64,000 bases of DNA, taken from the NCBI GenBank assembly GCA_023388315.1, contig JAEWGM010000017.1, positions 1 through 64,000 on the forward strand, in the 5' to 3' direction. This document shows, one piece after another, positions 6,714-15,277 of the stretch. Numbering within the stretch: position 1 is the first letter of the stretch; the number at the start of each line of letters is the position of its first letter. The notes under the pieces are model-generated. The model was given only the letters and a program-made list of their open reading frames with translations. It was not told where the DNA came from and searched no databases. The translations under genes and the position numbers were made by a program. The stretch is from Bacteroidota bacterium (lineage in GTDB: Bacteria > Bacteroidota > Bacteroidia > Bacteroidales > Dysgonomonadaceae).

Positions 6714-8501
6714 ATGAAAAATATACGCAATTTTTGCATCATAGCTCATATCGACCATGGCAAGAGCACCCTTGCCGACCGACTGCTGGAATTTACCAAA
6801 ACGGTGGATAGCAAAGACCTTCAAGCGCAAGTGCTCGATAGCATGGATTTGGAGCGTGAGCGCGGGATTACCATTAAAAGTACCGCCGTGCAAATGGATT
6901 ATGAGCACGGAGGTGAGAAATATACGCTGAACCTAATTGATACGCCGGGACACGTGGATTTTTCTTACGAAGTTTCACGCTCCATTGCCGCATGCGAAGG
7001 CGCTTTGCTCATTGTGGACGCCGCGCAGGGAATTCAAGCGCAAACCATTTCCAACGTGTATATGGCCATTGAAAACGATTTGGAAATCATTCCCATTATC
7101 AATAAGATTGATTTGGAAAGCGCCATGCCCGAGGAAGTGGAAGACCAAATTGTGGATCTTTTAGGTTGCTCCCGATCGGATATTTTGCGTGCCAGCGGAA
7201 AAACCGGTATCGGCATTGAAGAAATCCTGACGGCTATTATTGAACGCGTTCCTTCGCCGCAAGGCGACCCTGAAGCGCCGCTCCAGGCACTGATTTTTGA
7301 TTCGGTTTTTAATCCGTTTAGAGGAATTATCGCTTATTTTAAAATCGTGAACGGAACCATCGCCAAAGGCGATATGGTGAAGTTTGTGAACACCGAAAAA
7401 GAATACGATGCCGACGAAGTGGGCATTCTTCGTCTCGGCATGGAACCGCGCAAGCGGGTTGAGTGCGGTGACGTGGGTTACATTATTTCGGGCATCAAAA
7501 CGTCGAAAGAAGTAAAAGTGGGCGATACCATCACGCACGTGAAACGACCATGTGAAAAAGCCATCGAAGGTTTTGAAGAGGTGAAACCGATGGTTTTTGC
7601 CGGCGTTTACCCCATTGAGAGCGAGGATTTTGAAAACCTTCGCGCTTCGCTGGAAAAATTGCAATTGAACGACGCTTCGCTTACGTTTCAGCCCGAATCG
7701 TCCGTAGCGCTGGGCTTTGGTTTTCGCTGCGGGTTTCTCGGATTGCTGCACATGGAAATAATTCAAGAGCGGTTGGAACGCGAATTCAATATGGATGTAA
7801 TCACCACAGTTCCCAACGTTTCATACAAAGTGTACGATAAAAAAGGGAATATGAAAGAGGTGCACAATCCCGCCGGATTGCCCGATCCCACCCTCATTGA
7901 GCACATAGATGAGCCGTTTATCCGCTCAACCATCATCACCAGCACTGCCTACATTGGCCCAATTATGACGCTTTGTCTCGGCAAGCGTGGCATTCTCATT
8001 AAGCAGGAATATATTTCGGGCGATAGGGTGGAGATTATTTTCGATTTGCCGCTTGGCGAAATTGTAATCGATTTTTACGATAAATTGAAAAGCATCTCCA
8101 AAGGATACGCGTCGTTCGACTATCACATCCACGATTTCCGCCCGTCTAAATTGGTGAAGCTCGATATTCTGCTCAACGGAGAACCGGTGGACGCACTGTC
8201 CACCCTCACGCACGCTGATAACGCTCAATCTTTCGGACGCCGCATGTGCGAGAAATTGAAAGAATTGATTCCGCGACAACAGTTCGATATTGCTATCCAA
8301 GCTGCAATAGGTGCGAAAATTATCGCGCGAGAAACGGTGAAAGCCGTCCGCAAAGACGTTACTGCCAAATGTTATGGTGGCGATATTTCGCGAAAACGCA
8401 AACTGTTGGAAAAACAAAAAGAGGGTAAGAAGCGAATGAAACAAGTGGGTAACGTGGAAGTGCCACAAAAAGCTTTTCTGGCGGTGTTGAAGTTAGACTA
8501 A
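6714..8501 (+). CDS. lepA: Elongation factor 4 (LepA) GTPase
   Basis: Ribosome-associated translational GTPase, 595 aa from ATG 6714; the longer frame from 6672 is not needed. G1 is AHIDHGKSTLADRL near residue 10, the switch region has RERGITIKSTAVQM, G3 is DTPGHVDF, and G4 is NKIDL. EF-G-like domains II, III and V follow, then the LepA-specific C-terminal domain (AKCYGGDISRKRKLLEKQKEGKKRMK). It remodels ribosomes during elongation or 30S assembly. It is separated from asnS by 110 bases with no terminator, so read-through is possible. Confidence 0.97.
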   Translation: MKNIRNFCIIAHIDHGKSTLADRLLEFTKTVDSKDLQAQVLDSMDLERERGITIKSTAVQMDYEHGGEKYTLNLIDTPGHVDFSYEVSRSIAACEGALLIVDAAQGIQAQTISNVYMAIENDLEIIPIINKIDLESAMPEEVEDQIVDLLGCSRSDILRASGKTGIGIEEILTAIIERVPSPQGDPEAPLQALIFDSVFNPFRGIIAYFKIVNGTIAKGDMVKFVNTEKEYDADEVGILRLGMEPRKRVECGDVGYIISGIKTSKEVKVGDTITHVKRPCEKAIEGFEEVKPMVFAGVYPIESEDFENLRASLEKLQLNDASLTFQPESSVALGFGFRCGFLGLLHMEIIQERLEREFNMDVITTVPNVSYKVYDKKGNMKEVHNPAGLPDPTLIEHIDEPFIRSTIITSTAYIGPIMTLCLGKRGILIKQEYISGDRVEIIFDLPLGEIVIDFYDKLKSISKGYASFDYHIHDFRPSKLVKLDILLNGEPVDALSTLTHADNAQSFGRRMCEKLKELIPRQQFDIAIQAAIGAKIIARETVKAVRKDVTAKCYGGDISRKRKLLEKQKEGKKRMKQVGNVEVPQKAFLAVLKLD

Positions 8502-8546
8502 TACCATTTGTCTCATATTCTATGAATTAGAAAAAGTATTGAGTAA

Positions 8547-9491
8547 ATGACTAAGAAAAATAATGTGCAAGCACAAGCGGTTCAAAAAATTCTTTTCTTT
8601 GTGTTGCTTGCTGCTTGCTTTTTTCCGTTTGTAAGCCCGGCTTTGGCGTTGTTTGCCGGTTTGTTGTTGGGCTTTACCTTGGGAAATCCCTATCCCGACA
8701 TTTCTTCCAAAGCATCCAAGTACCTCTTGCAACTATCTGTTGTGGGATTGGGATTTGGTATGGACTTATTTGAGTCGCTAAAAAGTGGCAAAGAGGGAAT
8801 GCTTTTCACCATCGTTTCCGTAGTTTTGGTATTGGCATTGGGTATATTTTTAGGTAAAGCCATCAAACTGCACCCAAAAATTGCTTACCTCATCTCCTCG
8901 GGAACCGCCATTTGTGGTGGCAGCGCCATTGCTGCCGTTGCGCCCATTGTGAAAGCGAACGACGATGAGATTTCCATCTCCATTGGCACTGTTTTTCTGC
9001 TCAATGCCATCGCGTTGTTTATTTTTCCGCCCATTGGGCGCGCTTTGGGATTGTCGCAAGAACAATTTGGAATTTGGGCGGCCATTGCCATTCACGATAC
9101 CAGCTCGGTTGTAGGCGCCGGCGCGGCGTATGGTGATAAAGCGTTGGAAATTGGCACCATGGTAAAACTCACCCGCGCCCTGTGGATTATTCCGTTGGCG
9201 GTTTTCACTACACTTTTTTTCAAGCAAAAAAGCCAAAAAATATACATTCCTTGGTTTATTTTGTTCTTCGTGCTGGCGATGATTGTGAACACTTATTTCA
9301 ATTTGCCCGAGAAGCTCACCGCTGCACTCATTTTTGGCGCGAAAAAGGGGATGACCATTACTTTATTTTTAATCGGTTCTGCCCTATCGGTAAGCGTGTT
9401 AAAGAACGTTGGCATAAGGCCGCTCTTGGCTGGTGTCGCGTTGTGGCTTTTTATTGGATTACTGAGTTTGGGCGTAATTCTTTGGGTTTAG
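8547..9491 (+). CDS. YeiH/UPF0324-family inner-membrane transporter (putative sulfate exporter)
   Basis: 314-aa polytopic membrane protein, about ten hydrophobic segments. Family features are GLLLGFTLGNPYP near the N-terminus, SVVGLGFGMDLFESLKSGKEG, SSGTAICGGSAIAAVAPIVKA (~residues 111-132) and IAIHDTSSVVGAGAAYG. The family (Pfam Cons_hypoth698) is called a putative sulfate exporter. The true substrate is unsettled and nothing here decides it. It lies 45 bases after lepA and probably shares its transcript, ending at the hairpin at 9557. Confidence 0.85.
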   Translation: MTKKNNVQAQAVQKILFFVLLAACFFPFVSPALALFAGLLLGFTLGNPYPDISSKASKYLLQLSVVGLGFGMDLFESLKSGKEGMLFTIVSVVLVLALGIFLGKAIKLHPKIAYLISSGTAICGGSAIAAVAPIVKANDDEISISIGTVFLLNAIALFIFPPIGRALGLSQEQFGIWAAIAIHDTSSVVGAGAAYGDKALEIGTMVKLTRALWIIPLAVFTTLFFKQKSQKIYIPWFILFFVLAMIVNTYFNLPEKLTAALIFGAKKGMTITLFLIGSALSVSVLKNVGIRPLLAGVALWLFIGLLSLGVILWV

Positions 9492-9556
9492 CGGTAAAAA
9501 AAGCACGCTGTTCACACAGCATGCCTTTCAACAAAATAATAAATATAAGTAGAGCG

Positions 9557-9588
9557 ATGCGGAGTTTTTTGTTTCCGCATTTTTTTAT
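9557..9588 (+). terminator. Rho-independent terminator after the YeiH-family gene
   Basis: ATGCGGA (9557-9563) pairs with TCCGCAT (9574-9580), followed by seven T. It overlaps the stop codon of the convergent lipoprotein gene. Confidence 0.75.
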
Positions 9589-10328
9589 TCTTTTATAGCC
9601 GCAACTCCGTCAATACAAAAATAGGAGGGCGTGTTCATTCCGAATTGACCATTATCGGATGAAGAGAGCCTAAAATGCAAGCTCTTTACTTCACCCAGCG
9701 GTTCTAAATTCACCCATTTCCACGTATTCAACATCTCTTTTTTTCCGTTTCGGAAGTCGGCTAAATAAACTTCAACTGGTTGGGTATCCGCTCCCTGCTC
9801 AGTGTTACCGAAAATTTCCAGTTTAAACCAATCGCCTTCAGCAAACTTCTTTGCAAAGCCGTCGCCGTTTTGCATGGACTTATAGGCATAAGTGGCGTTT
9901 GTCACGTAAAATCCGGTGAACGTGTACGCTTTTCCGTCTTTAAAGGAGATAACGGCAGGCGAATAATCGCTTGAATTTGCAGTGAGATATACTTTACCAT
10001 TTTTTCCGCCTCCGGTAATGGCGCTGTTATTTTCTGAGGATCCGGTGGTTACATCGGTTTTGTTGGTGTACATAAAACCACCCCAAAAGCCGTCAGTAAA
10101 GTAATTATCGAACACAAAGAAATTGTCCGATCCGCTGAATTGATTTTTCCAAGTGGAGCCATAATCTCCTTTAATCTCCGTTCCCGATTTATCTCCTTTC
10201 CATTCCGAATTAGGCTCAGAAAGCTTGTTTTCGAGCGACATTGTTACCGTGTTGAGAACGGGATAGTTCTGGCAGGATACAAGTAAGAGAGAAAATAGTA
10301 AAGTAAAATAAAATAAATGCTTTTTCAT
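9585..10328 (-). CDS. DUF4465-type lipoprotein, last gene of the B12 operon
   Basis: 247 aa. Signal peptide II with lipobox LLVSC (Cys ~19). The body matches the DUF4465 look: GSTWKNQFSGSDNFFVFDNYFTDGFWGGFMYTN, YSPAVISF, FTGFYVTNATYAYKSMQNGDGFAKKF, WFKLEIFG, then a predicted beta-sandwich end with WKWVNLEPLG and FCIDGVAAIK. Proteins of this type sit in B12-regulated loci of Bacteroidota and are taken to act at the cell surface. A direct cobalamin-binding role is inferred from the operon only. It is 28 bases after the preceding gene. Confidence 0.8.
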   Translation of the reverse strand: MKKHLFYFTLLFSLLLVSCQNYPVLNTVTMSLENKLSEPNSEWKGDKSGTEIKGDYGSTWKNQFSGSDNFFVFDNYFTDGFWGGFMYTNKTDVTTGSSENNSAITGGGKNGKVYLTANSSDYSPAVISFKDGKAYTFTGFYVTNATYAYKSMQNGDGFAKKFAEGDWFKLEIFGNTEQGADTQPVEVYLADFRNGKKEMLNTWKWVNLEPLGEVKSLHFRLSSSDNGQFGMNTPSYFCIDGVAAIKE

Positions 10329-10356
10329 TTTGTTCTTTATTTCAATGAATTGTTAA

Positions 10357-11736
10357 TTAATTGTTGCTTTTTGGTGCAAATGGGCTTGTAAAATAGATGC
10401 CGGCACAAAAGCGGGTATCTATTTTTTCAGACACGTTTGTATTTGTTGAATTGTAGTCCATTATTTTCTCGCCCTTGGGTGAAATAACTGCCACGCCGTT
10501 ATTGAAATAATCGCTCCAACCTTTCACGTAACCGAAATAAATATTTCCCGTTTCAGGATTCACCGATAAGGGGCCGTATACTATCTCCGCGTTAGGAAAA
10601 TCGGCAGATGGAAGCGAGAATATTTCTCGTCCTTCTCCTAACGAAGAATAAGTAATAAGACCGGGATTAAAACCGCTATTTCCCAAAATATAAAAACCGG
10701 AACCTGATTTTGCTTCCATATCAAAAGTACGTTGCGTGAAAGTGTTGATATTTATATCATACAAATTGGCACGATTTAATTTCGTTAAATTTTCTTTTGA
10801 AACTGTCCAAATTATTTTTTCGGCGCCGGTTACCATTACTTTCAATTCATTGGTGTGTGCTTTTACCAATCCGGCAATTTGACTTCCAAAATCAGCCTCT
10901 TTTACCACCTCTCCTGTATTTCCGTCAATTTTTACAATTTTTGTGCGCGCAACAGCATACACGTAGTTGTCTATAACCGCCATTTTCATTTTGCTGAAAC
11001 GGTTGTTGGTCTCCACTTTTCCGGTAACTTTGTTTGAAGCGAGGTCAACAATGTACATTGGGCCGCCACTTTCCACAACGAAAGCGTTCTTTTCATTAGG
11101 TACGGCAATATTGGTGGTCCAACCGTCAAATCCTTCGTCAACAACGGCTTTCAATTTAGCCGTTTCGGCATCGGCAATAATCAAACGGGCAAGGCCGCCG
11201 TTTCTGGTGCCATTTTGCGAAATAATGTAGATGTTTCCGTTTGCAATGGCCATATCTTGCGCGGCGTTTCCTAATTTTTTGCCATCGTTGGCTTTGATGA
11301 AAATGGAGTCTTCGGCATTGCCTTCAAAATCGATAAATGAAAGTGTTCCCGTTTCGTCGCCCATATTTCCTTCCGCAAGCACAAACGCGCCGTATTTGTA
11401 TTTTGGATACGCTACAACGGTGATGGCGTGCGCTGCTTCTCCACCGTTATTAGCCACGTTGAGGATGATTTTGTATTCTCCGGGTTCGGTGGCAGAAAAA
11501 ATGTAGTTTTTGTCTTTGGAAACTTCACTTCCATTTACTTTCCACACAAACGTGGCTTTTTCATCGTTGGTTACGGTAGGGTTTAACTCCAACGTGGCGC
11601 CTTGTTTGATGAAATAATCTTTTTGAAGTTCTGAGATGGCAGGCGCTTCCAATTCTTCCACTGCAGCGGGTTCGTCACTACAAGAAGCGAACAATATTGC
11701 CACAGCTAACATACTGTAAATAAATAGCTTTTTCAT
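10357..11736 (-). CDS. BtuG-like beta-propeller lipoprotein with N-terminal PKD/Ig-like domain
   Basis: 459 aa. Lipobox LFASC (Cys ~19) followed by SDEP, an acidic stretch resembling the Bacteroidota surface-lipoprotein export signal. Residues ~35-110 form an Ig/PKD-like domain (ATFVWKVNGSEVSKDKNYIF, EPGEYKIILNVAN). The rest is a DUF5074/YncE-type propeller opening with GAFVLAEGNMGDETGTLSFID, the same signature as the other two propellers here. BtuG proteins cap BtuB and capture cobalamin with very high affinity in Bacteroides. This role is inferred from fold and operon. Confidence 0.8.
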   Translation of the reverse strand: MKKLFIYSMLAVAILFASCSDEPAAVEELEAPAISELQKDYFIKQGATLELNPTVTNDEKATFVWKVNGSEVSKDKNYIFSATEPGEYKIILNVANNGGEAAHAITVVAYPKYKYGAFVLAEGNMGDETGTLSFIDFEGNAEDSIFIKANDGKKLGNAAQDMAIANGNIYIISQNGTRNGGLARLIIADAETAKLKAVVDEGFDGWTTNIAVPNEKNAFVVESGGPMYIVDLASNKVTGKVETNNRFSKMKMAVIDNYVYAVARTKIVKIDGNTGEVVKEADFGSQIAGLVKAHTNELKVMVTGAEKIIWTVSKENLTKLNRANLYDININTFTQRTFDMEAKSGSGFYILGNSGFNPGLITYSSLGEGREIFSLPSADFPNAEIVYGPLSVNPETGNIYFGYVKGWSDYFNNGVAVISPKGEKIMDYNSTNTNVSEKIDTRFCAGIYFTSPFAPKSNN

Positions 11737-11761
11737 TTTTCAATTAATATTAATTTGTTTT

Positions 11762-13120
11762 TCATTTTTTAAAATATGCAACCACGCCACTTCCGTTTGC
11801 CACATCGGTTTTGAACGTATGTTTTATTTCTTTGGTTGTGGTGTTGTAAATTACAACGTCTTGCCCCATTCCCGAAATAAAAATATCTTCCGTATTATCA
11901 ATCGTACCAATTTTATATTCCATCAGAAGTCTGATTCCGTGGCTTTCTAAATCCATATTTAGCGGATTGGCTTTATTGGTTGTTACATCATATCTGTGTG
12001 AACTTCCTTCATAGGTTGTCCAATCAAAACTACAAGTATAAATACTGTTATTGGTAAATGTGAGATTTGCCGCGTTTATGTCCTTTACTTCTTCAATTGT
12101 TTCGGATTCGGTAGTCAGTTTATATAGTTTGTAGTCGGGGTAATTGGTGTTAAAGAATAACACTCCTTTTGTGGCAGAAACAATTCCGGTGGGATTTTTA
12201 GCTGTGGTTATAACTTTTTCTTCCTGCATTTTATTGATATCTACTACTGATATTTTATTATCAGCTCCTTGCCCTGAATTGCAAACGTAAATTTTGCCGT
12301 CGTTAATTGCCAGTCCTTCCGCCAAGGTACCGCTTAATGTGGCGAAAGCGTCTAACGCTAAGGTAGCGGTATCTAACCGAACTACTTCATTTGAATAACT
12401 GCTAATGTATCCTTTCCCGTTTTCGAAAACGATATTGCGTGGTTTAGCTGCAGCACCTTTCGCGTTGGTAAACGGTATTCGTTTGATGGATTTTCCGTTT
12501 GCCGGATTAATTACTTCAATGTAGTTTGTGCCCTCAGTGGCGGCAGCGCCCATTCCCGGGCCGGTTACCACGCAATACATTTTACTGCCGTATATTTTCA
12601 GGTCGTTTCCTGTATCTCCCAATTTTGTGCCGTTTGATGCAAGAAATTGCTTTGTGAGTATTTTTCCGCTTGAGAGATCATACCAAGCTAATTCGGCATT
12701 GTCTTGTCCGGCATATCCTTCGCTTAAAATCCAATAGCCAAGTAACTGAGGCTTTTGAGCTTGCTTAATTGAGATGTTTATTTTTTTACCGGATAAAGAT
12801 GAAAATACTACCTCTGTTTCACGCGGCGCGTACCCCTCGTTTTTGGTTACAATAATTGTTACTTCTTTTTCACCTTCTACATAAGTCGTGCTTCGTGTTT
12901 TTGGGTCTTTATCTTTAACTTTCACAAAAATCCAATCGGGTAAATCGTTTACCGACCAGCTTTCGTTACTTTCCAACTCAAATGCTTCGCTTCCGCCTTC
13001 AAAGCCAAAGGCTAATTCTTGTGTTTCTAATGTCGCGTTTAACAACGGCTCAAAATCGTCTTTACAAGATATCAAAACGATTGTGGCGACTATCATCGCC
13101 AAACTGATGATTTTTTTCAT
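11762..13120 (-). CDS. BtuG-like beta-propeller lipoprotein with N-terminal BACON-like domain
   Basis: 452 aa. Lipobox VLISC (Cys ~19) followed by KDDFE, a good fit to the K-(D/E)-(D/E) surface export signal. Residues ~30-125 look like a BACON domain (FEGGSEAFELESNESWSV, then VTIIVTKNEGYAPRETEVVF and INISIKQAQ). The remaining ~320 residues are a YncE/DUF5074 propeller starting GYWILSEGYAGQDNAELAWYD. Other strands carry IYVCNSGQGADNKISVVDI, like BtuG. It is 14 bases after the preceding stop. BACON domains are thought to bind carbohydrate or mucin, or to act as spacers. Confidence 0.8.
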   Translation of the reverse strand: MKKIISLAMIVATIVLISCKDDFEPLLNATLETQELAFGFEGGSEAFELESNESWSVNDLPDWIFVKVKDKDPKTRSTTYVEGEKEVTIIVTKNEGYAPRETEVVFSSLSGKKINISIKQAQKPQLLGYWILSEGYAGQDNAELAWYDLSSGKILTKQFLASNGTKLGDTGNDLKIYGSKMYCVVTGPGMGAAATEGTNYIEVINPANGKSIKRIPFTNAKGAAAKPRNIVFENGKGYISSYSNEVVRLDTATLALDAFATLSGTLAEGLAINDGKIYVCNSGQGADNKISVVDINKMQEEKVITTAKNPTGIVSATKGVLFFNTNYPDYKLYKLTTESETIEEVKDINAANLTFTNNSIYTCSFDWTTYEGSSHRYDVTTNKANPLNMDLESHGIRLLMEYKIGTIDNTEDIFISGMGQDVVIYNTTTKEIKHTFKTDVANGSGVVAYFKK

Positions 13121-13134
13121 TCTAATTTCTGTAT

Positions 13135-14079
13135 TTATTTAGTGATTAAATGCAAATCAATAACTCCCGATACTTCGGTGGATGTTTCGCCAAGCCAGCC
13201 GCTTTGTTGATTAAGGCCGGTGTATATTTTCACGAAATCAATTCCGGCAAGTTTTACAGAGGTCCCGTTTTTATTCACTGCCCAGTCTATATCCAGCTTC
13301 GAGGCTTCTTCGTTGTTGGGAACGTTGTCGGCATATCCCCACTCATACGCGTGCAAAACGAAATTTTCCCCTGTTCCATCTTTATCTACGGCGTTATCAG
13401 CCAATTTGGTTCCTGTGAATGACAATTCATCGTTTGGCAACCATTGCGGCCAATAGCTTTGCGTGTGAAAACTGGTTTTATGCATAAAGCCGGTGGTGTT
13501 GCCGCTGGCGTTCCATTTGATGTAAGTGATATCGGTTACATTTTCGTCTTTATCGTGAGGCACGGGTGTTTTGTTTTCGTCGGGTTTGAAGTAAGTGATT
13601 TTATAATTGTGTATAGTAGATTTACTGCCGTATTCGCTTCCGGCCAATTCATACCATTCATCATCGGGTTTGCCGTTTTTATTTTTATCTACCGAAACCA
13701 TTACAATTCCCGGTTCACTGCTTCCCGCAAAGGCATTTCCAAGCACCTGAAAGTCGCGCGCGTTGGGTTTGTTTTCAATGGTGTGATCGAATCCCACAAC
13801 AACGTATCCGCCAAAACCGCCCAGCGATATTACTCCTTTATTGTCTCCGCCAATGGCATCGAGCGCTTTCTTCGCCATTATTTCGGGTGAGTCTCCGACT
13901 TCGTATTTGGGAAGTTTGTTCACAAACTGGCCCGGCGCGGGTTTATATTCAAACACCTTTGTGATGTAAGGCGATTTTTCTTCGGGATCGGGTTCCGGCT
14001 GTGGCACTTCGGTGCCACAGCCGGATAGGAGCAAAAAGGCAGATAAAACTGCTGTGAAAAATAGAGAATGTTTTGTCAT
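13135..14079 (-). CDS. B12-operon surface lipoprotein of unknown fold
   Basis: 314 aa. Lipobox LLSGC, then a Pro/Glu-rich linker (TEVPQPEPDPEE) that would hold the protein off the membrane. The body has VISLGGFGGYVVVGFDHTIENK, DFQVLGNAFAGSSEPGIVMV, an Asp/Asn-rich calcium-loop-like VDKNKNGKPDDEWYELAGSEYG, and ends DFVKIYTGLNQQSGWLGETSTEVSGVIDL. I recognise this as a surface protein family found next to BtuB/BtuG genes, but cannot give it a proven function. It is 22 bases after the propeller gene and 14 before the next. Confidence 0.7.
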   Translation of the reverse strand: MTKHSLFFTAVLSAFLLLSGCGTEVPQPEPDPEEKSPYITKVFEYKPAPGQFVNKLPKYEVGDSPEIMAKKALDAIGGDNKGVISLGGFGGYVVVGFDHTIENKPNARDFQVLGNAFAGSSEPGIVMVSVDKNKNGKPDDEWYELAGSEYGSKSTIHNYKITYFKPDENKTPVPHDKDENVTDITYIKWNASGNTTGFMHKTSFHTQSYWPQWLPNDELSFTGTKLADNAVDKDGTGENFVLHAYEWGYADNVPNNEEASKLDIDWAVNKNGTSVKLAGIDFVKIYTGLNQQSGWLGETSTEVSGVIDLHLITK

Positions 14080-14101
14080 ATGTTTTAATGTTTAGTTGTC
14101 C

Positions 14102-15277
14102 TTATTTTCTGGGTAAAAGCGCAAAGTGAGCCGGGATATCTCCCGTTTTCACGCTCCATTTCTTTTTTCCTTGCGGACTGAAACAATATAAAAATCCGGG
14201 GTTTACGTAATCTCCGGCATCGGTAATGTATATATCTTTTGTGTCGGGATGCACCATTAAACCGTAGGGCATTTCCAAGTTTTTTTCAGATCCGTCGGTA
14301 ATTAATTGACGGGTAATGATTTCTTTTGTTTTTGTGTGGATAAGCGCGAAGCCGATGCTGTTTCCGTAATTTCCGGTACTGTAGATGTAAAGCGAATCGT
14401 CATCGAGCCAAAAGTTGGATACCGGAACATTCAACGTGTCGGTTACCGTTCCTTCTTGCGAATCGATTAAAAACAGCTGCGAGGGATAATTGCCGTGATT
14501 GCCACGTGAGGAAACCCAAATGTTTCCGCGCTTATCCGCTGTTACCCTGTGCAGGTTATAATCTACCTCGATGCGTTTTTCCTCCGTGAACGTGGCAAGG
14601 TCTATTACCGAAACCGTTTTTTCGTACTTTTCCATATTTCCGGCACCCATATAACCACCGGAATTGGCTACGTATATTTTGCCGTTGGCAATAGCCAGGC
14701 CGTCAGGCTGAAATCCAACGACGCACTTGTCCACAATCTCCAGCGTGGCGGTGTCTATTTTGGCTACGAAGCCGCGTTGGGTGTAATCGGGGTTAATTTC
14801 AATGGGACCCGCGTAGGATGTGGCGTATGCATATTGTTGATGAAAAGCGATGTAACGGCAATTGGGGATGTCTATTTGTCCGATTCGTTTGACGGTTCGC
14901 GCGTTCATTACTTCAATTTTGTTTGAGGCGTTGATAACGGCATAAAGGCGGTTGCCATAAATCTGCAAATCGTTTCCCACATCGCCTAATTCTTTGGGTA
15001 CGGAGGGGTTTTTTTCGGCATAAATATTTCGCTGATAGGAACCGGTGGTAAAATCGAAAAAATCGAGGGTAGATTTATTACTTCCCATATTTCCTTCGTT
15101 CAGCAGGTAAAAACCGACGTAATTGGCACTTGCTCCGGCATCAATCATAGTGATATCGGAAAGCAGTAATTCCACATCTTTTCTGCAAGAAGCGAAAAAA
15201 ACAAACAATGAAATCAATAAAACAAGAACACTGCTTATTTTCATTTTAATTTTTCGGTTTTTGCTTTCTTTCATCAT
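14102..15277 (-). CDS. BtuG-like beta-propeller surface lipoprotein
   Basis: 391 aa from ATG 15277, which overlaps the btuB stop by 4 bases (ATGA). An internal ATG at 15244 gives a more compact signal peptide and may be the real start. Lipobox FFASC (Cys ~31) followed by RKDVE. No extra N-terminal domain: the propeller begins at once with GFYLLNEGNMGSNKSTLDFFD, the BtuG-type signature, then repeated blades (LAIANGKIYVANSGG, YGLMVHPDTKDIYITDAGDY). Tight coupling to btuB supports it as the BtuG partner that captures cobalamin and hands it to the receptor. Confidence 0.85.
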   Translation of the reverse strand: MMKESKNRKIKMKISSVLVLLISLFVFFASCRKDVELLLSDITMIDAGASANYVGFYLLNEGNMGSNKSTLDFFDFTTGSYQRNIYAEKNPSVPKELGDVGNDLQIYGNRLYAVINASNKIEVMNARTVKRIGQIDIPNCRYIAFHQQYAYATSYAGPIEINPDYTQRGFVAKIDTATLEIVDKCVVGFQPDGLAIANGKIYVANSGGYMGAGNMEKYEKTVSVIDLATFTEEKRIEVDYNLHRVTADKRGNIWVSSRGNHGNYPSQLFLIDSQEGTVTDTLNVPVSNFWLDDDSLYIYSTGNYGNSIGFALIHTKTKEIITRQLITDGSEKNLEMPYGLMVHPDTKDIYITDAGDYVNPGFLYCFSPQGKKKWSVKTGDIPAHFALLPRK

